From Pantoea sp. (GTDB lineage Bacteria > Pseudomonadota > Gammaproteobacteria > Enterobacterales > Enterobacteriaceae): a DNA stretch of 64,000 nt. The notes beneath the pieces are model-generated. The model worked only from the letters and a program-made list of their open reading frames with translations. It ran no database searches and had not been told where the DNA came from. Where the stretch lies: positions 78,063 to 142,062 of the forward strand of contig NZ_JAPWKD010000020.1 in assembly GCF_028283705.1 (NCBI RefSeq), read 5' to 3'. Shown in pieces: positions 8,885 through 19,909 of this stretch; the stretch's first letter is position 1; every line of letters begins with the position of its first letter. Both the position numbers and the translations under genes were made by a program.

Positions 8885-9766
8885 ATGAGCGACGACCATT
8901 CTCAAAACAGCGATGCACCCAGTAGTAAAAAGGGATTTTTTTCCCTGTTAATCAACCAACTGTTCCACGGCGAACCTAAAAACCGTGACGAACTGCTGGG
9001 GCTAATCCGCGATTCTGAGCAAAAAGAACTGATCGACCAGGACACCCGCGACATGCTGGAAGGGGTGCTGGATATTGCCGAACAACGCGTGCGCGACATC
9101 ATGATCCCGCGTTCCCAAATGATCACCCTGAAACGTAACCAGAGCCTGGAAGAATGTCTGGCGGTGATCATTGAATCGGCCCACTCACGCTTCCCGGTGA
9201 TCAGCGAAGATAAAGATCATGTTGAAGGCATTCTGATGGCCAAGGATTTGCTGCCCTTTATGAGCAGCGCCTCAGAACCATTCAGCATGGAGAAAGTGCT
9301 GCGCACCGCCGTGGTGGTGCCAGAAAGTAAGCGTGTCGACCGCATGCTGAAAGAGTTCCGTTCACAACGCTACCATATGGCGATTGTGATTGATGAGTTT
9401 GGCGGTGTGTCCGGTCTGGTGACCATTGAGGACATCCTCGAACTGATCGTCGGAGAAATTGAAGACGAATATGACGATGAAGAAGATCGCGATATCCGTC
9501 AGTTGAACCGCCACACTTATACAGTGCGTGCGCTGACGCCGATCGAAGACTTCAACGAAGTGTTCGGCACCGGTTTCAGTGATGACGAAGTGGATACCAT
9601 CGGCGGTCTGGTGATGCAGGGATTCGGCCACCTTCCCGCACGCGGTGAAAGCATTGAAATTGATGGTTACCAATTCAAGGTCGCCATGTCTGACAGCCGC
9701 CGTATCATCCAGGTGCATGTAAAAATTCCGGAAGACTCGCCGCTCCCTCAACTGGATGACGAATAA
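8885..9766 (+). CDS. ybeX: CorC/YbeX, CBS-domain Mg/Co-linked protein
   Basis: A 293-aa soluble protein with paired CBS domains (residues about 70-195, beginning at [10 protein letters not shown]) and a C-terminal CorC/HlyC transporter-associated domain. It was first linked to Mg/Co efflux through CorA and more recently to ribosome metabolism along with YbeY. The open frame extends upstream to 8753 inside ybeY, but [10 protein letters not shown] at 8885 fits the family start. Its last codons overlap an alternative lnt start. Confidence 0.93.
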   Translation: MSDDHSQNSDAPSSKKGFFSLLINQLFHGEPKNRDELLGLIRDSEQKELIDQDTRDMLEGVLDIAEQRVRDIMIPRSQMITLKRNQSLEECLAVIIESAHSRFPVISEDKDHVEGILMAKDLLPFMSSASEPFSMEKVLRTAVVVPESKRVDRMLKEFRSQRYHMAIVIDEFGGVSGLVTIEDILELIVGEIEDEYDDEEDRDIRQLNRHTYTVRALTPIEDFNEVFGTGFSDDEVDTIGGLVMQGFGHLPARGESIEIDGYQFKVAMSDSRRIIQVHVKIPEDSPLPQLDDE

Positions 9767-9770
9767 TTTT

Positions 9771-11297
9771 ATGGCTTTAGCCTCTCTTTACTCGCGGCAG
9801 CGGGTTCGCCTGCTGCTGGCGTTAATAACGGGTGCCATCGGCACCCTTTCCTTTTCCCCTTATGATTTCTGGCCCGCCGCCCTGATTTCGCTGTTCGGCC
9901 TGCAACTGTTGTTGCTGGATCGCCGTACCGCGCAGGCTTCAGCCATCGGTTTTGCCTGGGGTTTTGGCCTGTTCGGCAGCGGCATTAACTGGGTGTACGT
10001 CAGCATCGCCACCTTCGGTGGTATGCCCGGACCGGTTAACGTGTTCCTGGTGGTGCTGCTGGCAGCCTATTTGTCTCTCTATCCAATGCTGTTTGCCATC
10101 CTGCTTAATCGCCTGTGGCCGCGTGCCACGCTATGGCGTCTGGCGGTAGCGGCTCCGGCATTATGGCAAATCACCGAGTTCCTGCGTGGCTGGATCCTGA
10201 CGGGCTTCCCCTGGTTACAGTTCGGCTACAGCCAGATTGATGGCCCGCTGAAAGGACTGGCTCCACTGGCGGGCGTGGAAACCATCACCTTCCTGTTAAT
10301 GGTGATTGCCGGTTTGCTGGTGTTTGCACTACATCAGCGCAGCGTGAAAAGCCTGGTTGCTGCCGTTTTGTTGTTACTGCTGCCGTGGCCGTTACGCATG
10401 TTGCAGTGGTATCAGCCACTGCCAGAGCGCAGCGTCGATGTCGCAATGGTTCAGGGCAATATTCCACAATCGATGAAATGGGATCCGCAGCAGTTGCTGA
10501 ATACGCTGCGGGTTTACACCTCGTACAGCCAGCCGTGGATGGGCAAAGCACCGATCATTATCTGGCCGGAATCGGCGATTACCGACTTAGAAAGCAATCA
10601 GCAGCCGTTCCTGCATGCGCTGGATGAAGAACTGCGTGCGCGTGGCAGTTCACTGATCACTGGCATCGTCGATTCGCGTCTGGAAGGTGACAATCGTTAC
10701 CATGATTACAACTCCGTAATTGTGCTGGGCGGCGAGCATCCTTACAGCTACCAGAGCCAGAACCGTTATCAGAAGAATCACCTGGTGCCCTTTGGTGAGT
10801 TTGTACCGCTGGAAGATTTGTTACGACCACTGGCCCCGTTCTTTGATTTGCCGATGTCGTCATTCAGTCGTGGAGCCTATATTCAGCCGCAATTAAAAGT
10901 GGCGGGCTACAACCTGACCAGCGCCATCTGCTATGAGATCGTGCTGGGCGAACAGGTACGTGCTAATTTCCGCCCGGACACCAATTTCCTGCTGACCGTG
11001 TCGAACGATGCCTGGTTTGGTCACTCCATCGGCCCGTGGCAGCACTTCCAGATGGCAAGAATGCGCGCGCTGGAGTTGGGTCGTCCGTTACTGCGTGATA
11101 CCAACAATGGCGTTACCGCAGTGGTCAATGCCAACGGTGATGTTGAGAAGATGCTGCCGCAGTTCACGCGTGATGTGCTGTCAGCGAAAGTGACACCCAC
11201 CACAGGTGAGACACCTTACGCCAAAGCCGGTGTATGGCCGGTATGGGTGCTGACCCTGCTGGGTGTGGTGCTGGGCCTGATCCGCCGTCGTCGCTGA
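9771..11297 (+). CDS. lnt: apolipoprotein N-acyltransferase Lnt
   Basis: A 508-aa inner-membrane enzyme that N-acylates the terminal cysteine of lipoproteins, the last step before Lol sorting. The N-terminal half has several hydrophobic spans; the periplasmic nitrilase-like domain carries the catalytic set in WPESAI (Glu), [10 protein letters not shown] (Lys) and SAICYEIV (Cys). A C-terminal membrane segment ends in Arg-rich residues. I chose the ATG at 9771 ([12 protein letters not shown]) over 9756, which lies within ybeX. It closes the miaB-to-lnt cluster and is followed by a good terminator. Confidence 0.95.
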   Translation: MALASLYSRQRVRLLLALITGAIGTLSFSPYDFWPAALISLFGLQLLLLDRRTAQASAIGFAWGFGLFGSGINWVYVSIATFGGMPGPVNVFLVVLLAAYLSLYPMLFAILLNRLWPRATLWRLAVAAPALWQITEFLRGWILTGFPWLQFGYSQIDGPLKGLAPLAGVETITFLLMVIAGLLVFALHQRSVKSLVAAVLLLLLPWPLRMLQWYQPLPERSVDVAMVQGNIPQSMKWDPQQLLNTLRVYTSYSQPWMGKAPIIIWPESAITDLESNQQPFLHALDEELRARGSSLITGIVDSRLEGDNRYHDYNSVIVLGGEHPYSYQSQNRYQKNHLVPFGEFVPLEDLLRPLAPFFDLPMSSFSRGAYIQPQLKVAGYNLTSAICYEIVLGEQVRANFRPDTNFLLTVSNDAWFGHSIGPWQHFQMARMRALELGRPLLRDTNNGVTAVVNANGDVEKMLPQFTRDVLSAKVTPTTGETPYAKAGVWPVWVLTLLGVVLGLIRRRR

Positions 11298-11315
11298 TTC
11301 GCCATTCCCTTCCTG

Positions 11316-11343
11316 AGGCGAAGCTCACCCTTCGCCTTTTTAT
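11316..11343 (+). terminator. intrinsic terminator of lnt
   Basis: AGGCGAAG (11316-11323) pairs with CTTCGCCT (11330-11337) around a six-base loop, followed by TTTTAT. Confidence 0.8.
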
Positions 11344-11414
11344 CGCATTTTTCCGCTCCCTATCCCCCTGCTTTGCCGCATTCTCTGCTGGTTTCTTACA
11401 CTCTTTAACTGCTT

Positions 11415-11430
11415 TGGCACGATCATTGCT
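11415..11430 (+). promoter_or_regulatory. sigma-54 promoter of gltIJKL
   Basis: TGGCACGATCATTGCT fits the sigma-54 consensus TGGCACG-N4-TTGCW at every position, with GG (11416-11417) and GC (11428-11429) separated by exactly ten bases. It lies about 300 bases upstream of gltI. In E. coli this operon belongs to the NtrC/sigma-54 nitrogen-limitation regulon, so the site fits established knowledge. The remaining 11344-11733 region is A+T-rich leader with no gene that I can see. Confidence 0.9.
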
Positions 11431-11733
11431 ATTTATTTCAGTGTTTTTCGTAAACATCAGCTTTTGTCAGCACATTGCCAAGGGTTACGCACCATAAAAA
11501 AGCGCCAATGCGCACTATTTTTGCGCAGAGGGGAAATTTTGCCTCTTATTGGTGCGGCGCGGCTCGCAAAAAAGAAACTTGTCTGTTTCATTGTGTTAAC
11601 AATTCGCTATGTTAATCCTGAACTGCGCGCCATTGTGTGCGGGGATAACCAGAAAAGCAGCAGGAAATACACACAACATCACAAATATGCGTAGTAAATG
11701 TGCTGCGCGATATCCATACGAAGGAGTTGGAAC

Positions 11734-12627
11734 ATGCAGATGCGCAAAGTGGCACTATCTCTTCTGCTGTTAGGTGCAGCAGTGGGAACGGCCCAGGCGG
11801 AAGATCTCGCTGGCACCCTGAAAAAGATTAACGACAGCGGCGTGATTGTCGTTGGGCACCGTGAATCATCAGTTCCCTTTTCTTATTACGATAATCAGCA
11901 AAAAGTTGTGGGCTATTCACAGGACTACTCCAATGCGATTGTTGCTGCGATTAAAGCCAAACTGAACAAACCTGATCTGCAGGTAAAAATGCTGCCGATC
12001 ACCTCGCAAAACCGTATTCCGTTGCTGCAAAACGGCACATACGACTTTGAGTGTGGTTCTACCACCAATAACCTGGAGCGTCAGCAACAGGCGGCTTTCT
12101 CTGACACCATCTTTGTCATCGGCACCCGTCTGATGGTGAAAAAAGGCGGCCCAATCCATGATTTTCCCGATCTGAAAGGCAAAACCGTGGTTGTTACTTC
12201 AGGTACCACCTCTGAAGTTCTGTTGCATAAGCTGAATGACGAGAAAAAAATGGATATGCGCATCATCAGCGCCAAGGACCACGGTGATTCCTTCCGTACC
12301 CTGGAAACGGGTCGCGCTGTTGCCTTTATGATGGATGACGCGCTGCTGGCGGGCGAACGAGCCAAAGCGAAGAAACCGGGTGACTGGGAAATCCTTGGCA
12401 CGCCGCAATCCAAAGAAGCCTACGGCTGTATGATGCGTAAAGAAGACCCGCAGTTCAAAACGCTGGTTGACGACACCATTGTAAAAGCCCAGACCTCAGG
12501 TGAAGCCGCTAAATGGTTTGATACCTGGTTTAAACAGCCGATCCCGCCGAAAAATCTGAACATGAACTTTGAGCTGTCAGACGATATGAAAGCGCTGTTC
12601 AAATCACCGAACGATAAAGCACTCTAA
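11734..12627 (+). CDS. gltI: glutamate/aspartate periplasmic binding protein
   Basis: A 297-aa periplasmic solute-binding protein with a signal peptide (residues about 1-21, ending AQAED). The conserved GHRESSVPFSYYD and the cysteine pair in FECGSTTNN and EAYGCMM match E. coli GltI. It captures L-glutamate and L-aspartate for the GltJKL complex. The ATG at 11734 has an AAGGAG site nine bases upstream; the frame opens earlier at 11698 but those residues are not signal-like. It is the first gene of gltIJKL, with the sRNA region following it. Confidence 0.96.
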   Translation: MQMRKVALSLLLLGAAVGTAQAEDLAGTLKKINDSGVIVVGHRESSVPFSYYDNQQKVVGYSQDYSNAIVAAIKAKLNKPDLQVKMLPITSQNRIPLLQNGTYDFECGSTTNNLERQQQAAFSDTIFVIGTRLMVKKGGPIHDFPDLKGKTVVVTSGTTSEVLLHKLNDEKKMDMRIISAKDHGDSFRTLETGRAVAFMMDDALLAGERAKAKKPGDWEILGTPQSKEAYGCMMRKEDPQFKTLVDDTIVKAQTSGEAAKWFDTWFKQPIPPKNLNMNFELSDDMKALFKSPNDKAL

Positions 12628-12782
12628 CTAACAACGACAACAAGGGCAGCCTCGCTGCCCTCTCGATTGCTGAAAACGCGGTGCGGACAGACAGACTCTC
12701 TCAGGTCGTTCCCCTGTAAAGAGTAAACAAGACACCGTTCATCAATCTTCTGGGTAGCTGAAGCTCAGCTACCCTTTTTTTA
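12628..12782 (+). ncRNA. sroC: SroC-like sRNA from the gltI-gltJ intergenic mRNA
   Basis: In E. coli and Salmonella the RNA between gltI and gltJ is cut by RNase E to give SroC, which sponges the amino-acid sRNA GcvB. Here the same gap contains a first hairpin (GGGCAGC/GCTGCCC, 12644-12660), a single-stranded middle and a strong terminal hairpin GGGTAGCTGA/TCAGCTACCC (12752-12774) with a T7 tract only ten bases before gltJ. An intrinsic terminator inside an operon is the SroC hallmark. The exact 5' end is inferred. Confidence 0.65.
12752..12781 (+). terminator. internal operon terminator (SroC 3' end)
   Basis: A ten-base stem GGGTAGCTGA/TCAGCTACCC with a three-base loop is followed by TTTTTTT. 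It would lower gltJKL expression relative to gltI. Confidence 0.85.
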
Positions 12783-12793
12783 CCGGAGCTATT

Positions 12794-13534
12794 ATGGGTA
12801 TCGACTGGAACTGGGGCATCTTTTTACAACAGGCCCCGTTCGGCAATACGACCTATCTCGGCTGGCTGTGGTCCGGTTTTCAGGTGACTATTGCCGTCTC
12901 CTGCTGCGCCTGGATTATCGCTTTCTTCGTAGGTTCCTTCTTTGGCATTCTGCGTACCGTGCCTAATCGCTGGCTTGCCACCCTCGGCACCTGCTACGTG
13001 GAATTATTTCGTAATATCCCGCTGATTGTGCAGTTCTTCTTCTGGTATCTGGTCGCACCGGAACTGGTGGGGCAGAGCCTCGGTATGTGGTTTAAATCGG
13101 AGCTGGATCCCAACATCCAATTCTTCTCTTCGTCGGTGATTTGCCTTGGGCTATTCACCGGCGCACGCGTGTCTGAACAGGTACGTGCCGCAATTCAGTC
13201 ATTGCCGCGCGGGCAGAAAAATGCCGGTCTGGCGATGGGCCTGACCCTGCCGCAAACGTACCGCTATGTGTTGTTGCCGAACGCCTATCGCGTGATTGTG
13301 CCGCCGATGACGTCGGAGATGCTTAACCTGGTGAAAAACTCGGCCATCGCCTCCACCATTGGCCTGGTGGATATGGCTGCACAGGCCGGTAAGCTGCTGG
13401 ATTACTCGGCACATGCCTATGAATCATTCACCGCCATCACCCTGGCCTACATTGGTATCAACGTGGTGATCATGCTGCTCATGAGTCTGGTAGAACGTAA
13501 AGTGCGTCTGCCCGGCAATGTGGGAGGGAAATAA
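12794..13534 (+). CDS. gltJ: glutamate/aspartate ABC transporter permease GltJ
   Basis: A 246-aa inner-membrane permease of the HisMQ family with about five hydrophobic spans. The EAA-type loop contacting the ATPase is visible around [18 protein letters not shown] (residues about 125-142). Length equals that of E. coli GltJ. The stop shares its last base with the gltK start (TAATG), so translation of the two permeases is coupled. Confidence 0.96.
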   Translation: MGIDWNWGIFLQQAPFGNTTYLGWLWSGFQVTIAVSCCAWIIAFFVGSFFGILRTVPNRWLATLGTCYVELFRNIPLIVQFFFWYLVAPELVGQSLGMWFKSELDPNIQFFSSSVICLGLFTGARVSEQVRAAIQSLPRGQKNAGLAMGLTLPQTYRYVLLPNAYRVIVPPMTSEMLNLVKNSAIASTIGLVDMAAQAGKLLDYSAHAYESFTAITLAYIGINVVIMLLMSLVERKVRLPGNVGGK

Positions 13535-14211
13535 TGTACGATTTTGACTGGAGCTCAATTCCTCCCAGCCTGCCCTTCCTGCTGGAAGGTATGGTGATTA
13601 CGCTCAAGATCACCGTCACTGCCGTGGTATTTGGCATCATCTGGGGCACCATTCTGGCGGTAATGCGCCTGTCCTCCATCGCCCCCATCCGCTGGTTTGC
13701 CAAACTGTACGTAAACCTGTTCCGTTCAGTACCGCTGGTTATGGTGCTGTTGTGGTTCTACCTGGTGGTACCAAGTTTTCTGCAACAGGTGCTGGGATTG
13801 TCGCCGAAAACCGATATCCGCCTGATCTCGGCGATGGTGGCTTTTTCGCTGTTTGAAGCTGCGTACTATTCGGAGATTATCCGCGCCGGCATCATCAGTA
13901 TCGCGCGCGGTCAGTCCAATGCCGCTCTGGCACTGGGTATGACCCACTGGCAATCGATGCAACTGGTGATCCTGCCGCAGGCGTTTCGTGCCATGGTGCC
14001 GCTGTTGCTCACCCAGGGGATTGTTCTGTTTCAGGATACCTCGCTGGTTTATGTCCTCAGCCTGGCTGATTTCTTCCGTACCGCTTCAACCATTGGTGAG
14101 CGTGACGGTACCCAGGTCGAAATGGTTTTGTTTGCGGGCCTGGTTTACTTTGTCATCAGCCTGAGCGCCTCGCTGTTGGTTAGCTATCTGAAAAGAAAAA
14201 GGACGGTTTAA
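13534..14211 (+). CDS. gltK: glutamate/aspartate ABC transporter permease GltK
   Basis: A 225-aa HisMQ-family permease forming the membrane channel with GltJ. Its coupling loop reads [18 protein letters not shown] (about 112-129). Its start overlaps the gltJ stop by one base and its stop abuts the gltL ATG, so the last three genes are translated as one unit. Confidence 0.96.
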   Translation: MYDFDWSSIPPSLPFLLEGMVITLKITVTAVVFGIIWGTILAVMRLSSIAPIRWFAKLYVNLFRSVPLVMVLLWFYLVVPSFLQQVLGLSPKTDIRLISAMVAFSLFEAAYYSEIIRAGIISIARGQSNAALALGMTHWQSMQLVILPQAFRAMVPLLLTQGIVLFQDTSLVYVLSLADFFRTASTIGERDGTQVEMVLFAGLVYFVISLSASLLVSYLKRKRTV

Positions 14212-14937
14212 ATGATTAGCCTGAAAAATGTTTCTAAGTGGTACGGGCACTTTCAGGTGCTGACCGATTGCTCCACCGAAGTCAAAACCGGTGAAGTGGT
14301 GGTGGTGTGCGGTCCGTCGGGTTCCGGTAAATCAACGCTGATCAAAACGGTAAATGGCCTGGAGCCGATTCAGCAGGGCAGCATTCAGGTCACGGGCATC
14401 GAAGTTAACGACAAAAAAACCAACCTCGCACAGTTACGCAGCAAGGTCGGGATGGTGTTCCAGCATTTCGAACTGTTCCCGCATCTGAGTATCGTTGACA
14501 ACCTGACCCTGGCGCAGGTGAAAGTGCTGAAGCGTGACAAAAAGCTGGCGCGGGAAAAAGGCCTGAAACTGCTGGCGCGCGTTGGCTTATCTGCCCATGC
14601 GGATAAATTCCCTGGCCAGCTCTCTGGTGGTCAGCAGCAGCGTGTGGCGATTGCCCGTGCGCTGTGCATGGACCCGGTGGCGATGCTGTTCGATGAACCA
14701 ACCTCCGCGCTTGACCCGGAAATGATCAACGAAGTGCTGGATGTGATGGTGGAACTGGCACAGGAAGGGATGACCATGATGGTGGTGACCCATGAAATGG
14801 GCTTTGCACGCAAAGTGGCTAACCGCGTGATCTTTATGGATGAAGGCAAAATTGTTGAAGACACCAATAAGGATGACTTCTTTAACAATCCGCAGTCGGA
14901 TCGTGCCAAAGACTTCCTCGCGAAGATCTTGCACTAA
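14212..14937 (+). CDS. gltL: glutamate/aspartate ABC transporter ATPase GltL
   Basis: A 241-aa cytoplasmic ATPase energising GltJK. Walker A is GPSGSGKST (about 34-42), the signature LSGGQQQR (about 134-141), Walker [12 protein letters not shown], and the switch histidine lies in VVTHEMG. The length matches the polar amino-acid ATPase family. It begins immediately after gltK and ends before a strong terminator shared with convergent ybeL. Confidence 0.96.
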   Translation: MISLKNVSKWYGHFQVLTDCSTEVKTGEVVVVCGPSGSGKSTLIKTVNGLEPIQQGSIQVTGIEVNDKKTNLAQLRSKVGMVFQHFELFPHLSIVDNLTLAQVKVLKRDKKLAREKGLKLLARVGLSAHADKFPGQLSGGQQQRVAIARALCMDPVAMLFDEPTSALDPEMINEVLDVMVELAQEGMTMMVVTHEMGFARKVANRVIFMDEGKIVEDTNKDDFFNNPQSDRAKDFLAKILH

Positions 14938-14958
14938 ATCGCGCCGCTACACGGAATG

Positions 14959-14990
14959 CATCGGGCAGCAACGCTGCCCGATGTTTTTTA
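14959..14990. terminator. bidirectional terminator between gltL and ybeL
   Basis: CATCGGGCAGC (14959-14969) pairs perfectly with GCTGCCCGATG (14973-14983) with a three-base loop and a T6 tract on the plus strand. Confidence 0.85.
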
Positions 14991-15470
14991 GGGTTCAAAC
15001 GGCTGGCGCTGGAAATGATCGTGCCCACATTCCGGGCAACGGGTTAGGGTTTCCGGGGTATAAATAGCGCGGGTAAACTGACATTTCTCGCATACCAGGT
15101 TTCCCAGCCCCACTACCTCACCGCTTTGATAGACACCGTGATGGCGCAGATCCTGAAACACCTCGCGCCACTCCAGCTGGCTCTTGTCGGTGATATCCGC
15201 CAGCTCCTTCCAGATACTCTCGCGAATCACCCGCATAAACACCGAATCGCCCAGCACGCTGGAAGACTCTTCATAGCTAAGGGCAAATTCCTGCAAATCT
15301 CGCCTGACGGCATGTAACACTTCATCAACCTGATCCGGCGTTAAATCCTGCTGCGCCAGTAGCCGCAGACGCGCACTGGCGACCAGCGCATCAATATCAC
15401 GTTCACCGCGTTCCAGTCGCTGGGTTAATGCCGCTACCGTTGCACGATAGACCTGCGCCACGTTATTCAT
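14988..15470 (-). CDS. ybeL: zinc-ribbon protein YbeL (DUF1451)
   Basis: A 160-aa cytoplasmic protein of unknown function, the same length as E. coli YbeL. The N-terminal half is charged and helical; the C terminus has a zinc ribbon with paired cysteines in CEKCQ and CPECG and ends QRQPFEP as in the family. The frame extends upstream to 15545, but MNNVAQVYR at 15470 has a GGAGAAC ribosome site and matches the known start. It is divergent from leuS. Confidence 0.93.
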   Translation of the reverse strand: MNNVAQVYRATVAALTQRLERGERDIDALVASARLRLLAQQDLTPDQVDEVLHAVRRDLQEFALSYEESSSVLGDSVFMRVIRESIWKELADITDKSQLEWREVFQDLRHHGVYQSGEVVGLGNLVCEKCQFTRAIYTPETLTRCPECGHDHFQRQPFEP

Positions 15471-15601
15471 TTTGTTCTCCTTTCTGCTGCGAATGCTCTG
15501 ATTAAGTTTAGTCACTTGCGAGTCAGGCCGCGGGGGAAATCGCAAAAGGGTGAATACGGCGGCGCATTCGGCAGAAATCGCCCAGGCAAAGGCGTGAAGT
15601 G

Positions 15602-15630
15602 TTGTTGAGGGGCTACCTTATGGGTATGCT
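15602..15630 (+). promoter_or_regulatory. probable sigma-70 promoter of leuS
   Basis: TTGTTG (15602-15607) and TATGCT (15625-15630) are separated by 17 bases, about 55 bases before the leuS ATG. A moderately good match, judged by eye. Confidence 0.5.
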
Positions 15631-15684
15631 ATGCGGATCTAAAAGTACGCTAAGTGCGATATTCATTAAGGACCACAGGCAGCC

Positions 15685-18267
15685 ATGCAAGAGCAATACC
15701 GCCCGGAAGAGATAGAATCCCGCGTCCAGCAGCACTGGGACGAAAATGAAACCTTTAAAGTGACCGAGCAGGAAGGCAAAGAGAAATACTACTGCCTCTC
15801 TATGCTACCCTATCCTTCCGGCCGCCTGCACATGGGCCATGTGCGTAACTACACCATCGGTGATGTGATTGCCCGCTACCAACGTATGCTGGGCAAAAAC
15901 GTGCTGCAGCCAATCGGCTGGGATGCGTTTGGTCTGCCTGCTGAAGGCGCGGCGGTAAAAAACAATACTGCCCCGGCCCCCTGGACTTATGACAATATCC
16001 AGTACATGAAAAACCAGCTCAAACTGCTGGGTTTTGGCTATGACTGGAGCCGTGAACTGGCGACCTGCCAGCCTGAATACTATCGCTGGGAACAGTGGTT
16101 TTTCACCAAACTGTATGAAAAAGGTCTGGTTTACAAAAAGACCTCAGCGGTTAACTGGTGCCCAAATGATCTGACTGTGCTGGCGAACGAGCAAGTTATC
16201 GACGGCTGCTGCTGGCGTTGCGACACCAAAGTTGAGCGCAAAGAGATCCCGCAGTGGTTTGTCAAAATCACCGATTATGCAGAAGAACTGCTGAACGACC
16301 TCGACAAGCTGGAAGACTGGCCTGAGCAGGTTAAAACCATGCAGCGCAACTGGATTGGTCGCTCAGAAGGCGTGGAAATCACCTTTGATGTGGCCTTCAG
16401 CGCAGAAAAAGTCACGGTCTACACCACCCGTCCGGATACCTTCCTGGGTGCCACCTATGTCGCCGTCGCCGCAGGTCACCCGCTGGCACAGCAGGCCGCA
16501 GCGACCAACCCGGCGCTGTCTGACTTCATCGATGAATGCCGCAATACCAAAGTGGCTGAAGCTGATATGGCGACGATGGAGAAAAAAGGCATGGCCACCG
16601 GCCTGCATGTTATCCATCCGCTGACCGGTGAAGAGCTCCCGGTATGGGTTGCCAACTTTGTGTTGATGGAATACGGCACCGGTGCGGTGATGGCTGTTCC
16701 GGGCCATGACCAACGCGACTGGGAATTTGCCACTAAATATTCGTTGCCGATCAAACCGGTAATCCTGAACCTTGATGGCACCGAGCCAGATATCAGCGCC
16801 GCAGCGATGACCGAAAAAGGCTCGCTGTTCAACTCCGGCGACTACAACGGTCTCAGCCACGAAGCAGGCTTTAACGCCATCGCTGATGCGCTGGCCGCCA
16901 AAGGCGTCGGCGTGCGTAAAGTGAACTACCGTCTGCGCGACTGGGGTGTCTCCCGTCAGCGTTACTGGGGCGCACCGATCCCGATGGTGACGCTGGAAGA
17001 TGGCACCGTGATGCCAACGCCGGAGGATCAACTGCCGGTGATCCTGCCAGAAGACGTGGTGATGGATGGTATTACCAGCCCGATTAAAGCTGACCCGGAG
17101 TGGGCAAAAACCACCGTAAACGGCCAACCTGCGCTGCGTGAAACCGATACCTTTGACACCTTTATGGAGTCATCCTGGTACTACGCGCGCTATACCTGCG
17201 CTAACTACAATGAAGGCATGCTGGATCCGGCTGCAGCAAACTATTGGCTGCCGGTCGATCAGTATGTGGGTGGTATAGAACACGCCATCATGCACCTGAT
17301 GTATTTCCGCTTCTATCATAAGCTGCTGCGTGATGCGGGCCTGGTAAACTCTGATGAGCCAGCCAAACGTCTGCTGTGTCAGGGCATGGTATTGGCGGAT
17401 GCCTTCTACTACGTCGGCGCTAACGGCGAGCGTAACTGGGTGTCTCCGGTAGACGTGAGCGTAGAGCGTGACGAAAAAGGTCGTATCGTCAAAGCTATCG
17501 ACAATCAGGGCCGTGAAGTGGTTTACGCGGGCATGAGCAAAATGTCGAAGTCGAAAAACAACGGCATCGACCCGCAGTTGATGGTAGAACGTTACGGTGC
17601 TGATACTGTTCGTCTGTTCATGATGTTTGCTTCCCCGGCGGAAATGACGCTGGAGTGGCAGGAATCAGGCGTGGAAGGGGCAAACCGCTTCCTGAAACGT
17701 GTGTGGAAACTGGCTTACGAACACGTCGCAAAAGGCGCGACCACCGCGCTGGATGTCAACGCGCTGAACGATGATCAGAAAGCGCTGCGTCGCGATCTGC
17801 ACAAAACCATCGCCAAAGTGGCGGATGATATTGGCCGTCGTCAGACCTTCAATACCGCGATTGCCGCGATTATGGAGCTGATGAACAAACTGATCCGCGC
17901 CCCGCAGGATAGCGACCAGGATCGTGCGCTGCTGCAGGAAGCGCTGATTGCCGTCACCCGTCTGCTGTATCCGTTCACCCCGCACACCTGCTACGTACTG
18001 TGGGAAGCGCTGGGCGGTGAAGGCAGTGTTGATGACGCCAGCTGGCCGCTTGCAGACGAAGCCGCTATGGTTGAAGATTCACTGCTGGTTGTAGTTCAGG
18101 TTAATGGCAAAGTGCGCGGCAAAATCACCGTTGCGCCCGATGCCACCCAGGAGCAGGTGCAGGCGCGTGCCGCGCAGGAGCATCTGGTGGCGAAATATCT
18201 GGAAGGCGTCACCATTCGTAAAGTGATTTATGTCCCCGGCAAACTGCTTAACCTGGTCGTAGGTTAA
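15685..18267 (+). CDS. leuS: leucyl-tRNA synthetase
   Basis: An 860-aa class I synthetase charging tRNA-Leu, the same length as E. coli LeuS. The HIGH-type motif is [13 protein letters not shown] (about 42-54) and the KMSKS loop is [10 protein letters not shown] (about 617-626). The CP1 editing domain between them includes the threonine-rich [15 protein letters not shown]. It opens an operon running through lptE, holA and nadD. Confidence 0.97.
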   Translation: MQEQYRPEEIESRVQQHWDENETFKVTEQEGKEKYYCLSMLPYPSGRLHMGHVRNYTIGDVIARYQRMLGKNVLQPIGWDAFGLPAEGAAVKNNTAPAPWTYDNIQYMKNQLKLLGFGYDWSRELATCQPEYYRWEQWFFTKLYEKGLVYKKTSAVNWCPNDLTVLANEQVIDGCCWRCDTKVERKEIPQWFVKITDYAEELLNDLDKLEDWPEQVKTMQRNWIGRSEGVEITFDVAFSAEKVTVYTTRPDTFLGATYVAVAAGHPLAQQAAATNPALSDFIDECRNTKVAEADMATMEKKGMATGLHVIHPLTGEELPVWVANFVLMEYGTGAVMAVPGHDQRDWEFATKYSLPIKPVILNLDGTEPDISAAAMTEKGSLFNSGDYNGLSHEAGFNAIADALAAKGVGVRKVNYRLRDWGVSRQRYWGAPIPMVTLEDGTVMPTPEDQLPVILPEDVVMDGITSPIKADPEWAKTTVNGQPALRETDTFDTFMESSWYYARYTCANYNEGMLDPAAANYWLPVDQYVGGIEHAIMHLMYFRFYHKLLRDAGLVNSDEPAKRLLCQGMVLADAFYYVGANGERNWVSPVDVSVERDEKGRIVKAIDNQGREVVYAGMSKMSKSKNNGIDPQLMVERYGADTVRLFMMFASPAEMTLEWQESGVEGANRFLKRVWKLAYEHVAKGATTALDVNALNDDQKALRRDLHKTIAKVADDIGRRQTFNTAIAAIMELMNKLIRAPQDSDQDRALLQEALIAVTRLLYPFTPHTCYVLWEALGGEGSVDDASWPLADEAAMVEDSLLVVVQVNGKVRGKITVAPDATQEQVQARAAQEHLVAKYLEGVTIRKVIYVPGKLLNLVVG

Positions 18268-18281
18268 GTTCAGGAGGAACT

Positions 18282-18881
18282 GTGCGACAACTGATAATCA
18301 GGCTGTTTGTCCTGCTGGCGGTGATGATCACCGCTGGCTGTGGTTTTCATCCGCGTGGCACCACTCAGGTGCCCGCTGAAATGAAAACGCTGATCGTCTC
18401 CACTGGTGACCCTTATGGACCACTGGCGCGTACCGTCCGTCAGCAACTGCGCCTCAATAACGTGCGCATTGTTGATGACACCAAAGAGACGCGCAATAAC
18501 GTGCCGACGTTACGTCTCGGCGGTGAAAACTTTGGTCGTGATACTGCCTCCATATTTATCAGCGGCACCACCGCTGAATATTCACTGGTGATGTCAGTGT
18601 CGGCTCAGGTACTGCTGCCAGGTAAAGGTATCTACCCGATCAGCACCACCGTGTATCGTTCTTTCTTCGACAACCCGAACGCCGCACTGGCGAAGGATGC
18701 CGAGCAGGACAAGATCATGCAGGAGATGCGTCAGCGTGCCGCCGAACAGCTGGTGCGCAAGCTGCTGACAGTGCATGCGGCACAGGAAAGCAACAAAGAT
18801 ACACTGCCGCAGCCTGAGACGATCTTACCCGGCGAAAGCTCACTGGAAGCACCTTCCTCGTCAGCTACCAGTCTGCAATGA
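18282..18881 (+). CDS. lptE: LPS-assembly lipoprotein LptE
   Basis: A 199-aa outer-membrane lipoprotein that plugs the LptD barrel and helps deliver LPS to the cell surface. A GTG start is preceded by AGGAGGA; the signal peptide ends in a lipobox T-A-G-C with Cys20 as the lipidated residue, and CGFHPRG is the family signature. The C-terminal 30 residues are a Ser/Pro-rich tail. It overlaps holA by four bases. Confidence 0.95.
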   Translation: MRQLIIRLFVLLAVMITAGCGFHPRGTTQVPAEMKTLIVSTGDPYGPLARTVRQQLRLNNVRIVDDTKETRNNVPTLRLGGENFGRDTASIFISGTTAEYSLVMSVSAQVLLPGKGIYPISTTVYRSFFDNPNAALAKDAEQDKIMQEMRQRAAEQLVRKLLTVHAAQESNKDTLPQPETILPGESSLEAPSSSATSLQ

Positions 18882-19909
18882 TCAGGATCTATCCTGAACA
18901 ACTCAGCGCGCAACTCCGTGAGGGGCTGCGCGCCTGTTATTTTCTGACCGGTAATGAACCGCTGCTGATTCAGGAAAGCGCTGACGCCATTCGCACCGCG
19001 TCAACGGCTCAGGGCTTCGAAGAACATTTCAGTGTCACTCTGGATGCACAAACCAGCTGGGATGACCTGTTTGCCCGCTGCCAGTCGCTCAGCCTGTTTA
19101 CCCAACGGCAGACACTGACGCTGCAATTCCCGGAAAATGGCCCGAACGCCGCGATGGCCGAGCAACTGGTCAAACTTGCCAGCCTGCTGCACAGCGATAT
19201 CCTGCTGGTGCTGCGCATGGCGAAGCTGACCAAAGCGCAGGAAAACAGCGCCTGGTTTAAAGCGCTAAGTGCGCAGGCCGTGCTGGTGCCGTGCCAGACC
19301 CCCGAACAGGCCCAGTTGCCACGCTGGGTGGCAAATCGCGCCAAAGCTATGAAGCTGAGCGTCGATGATGCCGCAATCCAGCTGCTTTGCTACTGTTATG
19401 AAGGCAACTTGCTGGCACTGGCTCAGGCGCTGGAGCGCCTCTCGTTGTTATGGCCGGATGGCAAACTCACCCTGCCACGGGTCGAAGAAGCGGTAAATGA
19501 TGCCGCCCACTTTACGCCGTTCCACTGGGTTGATGCCCTGCTGGCGGGCAAAAGTAAGCGCGCCCTGCATATCCTGCATCAGCTGGAGAAGGAAGACAGC
19601 GAAGTGGTGATCCTGCTGCGCAGCCTGCAACGCGATCTGCTGACGTTACTGCATCTGCAACGCCATCAGGCCCGACAACCGCTGCGCACGCTGATGGATC
19701 AACAACGTATCTGGCAGAACCGCCGGGCGCTGTTTATGGAGGCATTACAACGGCTGGATGCCCGTCGTTTACAGCGCGCGGTGCATCTGCTGGCGGAGCT
19801 GGAGCTGTCGCTGAAACAGGACTATGGTCAAAACCTGTGGCCGCAGCTGGAGACCCTATCGCTGCTGCTATGCCACCGTGATTTCCCGATGAGCTTTGCT
19901 GATGTCTGA
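18878..19909 (+). CDS. holA: DNA polymerase III delta subunit
   Basis: A 343-aa subunit of the clamp loader, the wrench that opens the beta clamp. The N terminus MIRIYPEQL and the [11 protein letters not shown] segment are typical, and the length equals that of E. coli HolA. Its start overlaps the lptE stop (ATGA) and its end overlaps nadD by eight bases, so lptE, holA and nadD are tightly coupled. Confidence 0.96.
   Translation: MIRIYPEQLSAQLREGLRACYFLTGNEPLLIQESADAIRTASTAQGFEEHFSVTLDAQTSWDDLFARCQSLSLFTQRQTLTLQFPENGPNAAMAEQLVKLASLLHSDILLVLRMAKLTKAQENSAWFKALSAQAVLVPCQTPEQAQLPRWVANRAKAMKLSVDDAAIQLLCYCYEGNLLALAQALERLSLLWPDGKLTLPRVEEAVNDAAHFTPFHWVDALLAGKSKRALHILHQLEKEDSEVVILLRSLQRDLLTLLHLQRHQARQPLRTLMDQQRIWQNRRALFMEALQRLDARRLQRAVHLLAELELSLKQDYGQNLWPQLETLSLLLCHRDFPMSFADV

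Noticed and set aside
11698..11733. Upstream start for gltI
   Set aside because: The extra 12 residues are not signal-peptide-like and ATG 11734 has a near-ideal ribosome site.
16363..17127. 254-codon minus-strand frame inside leuS
   Set aside because: Antisense shadow of a highly conserved gene with no ribosome site or homology.
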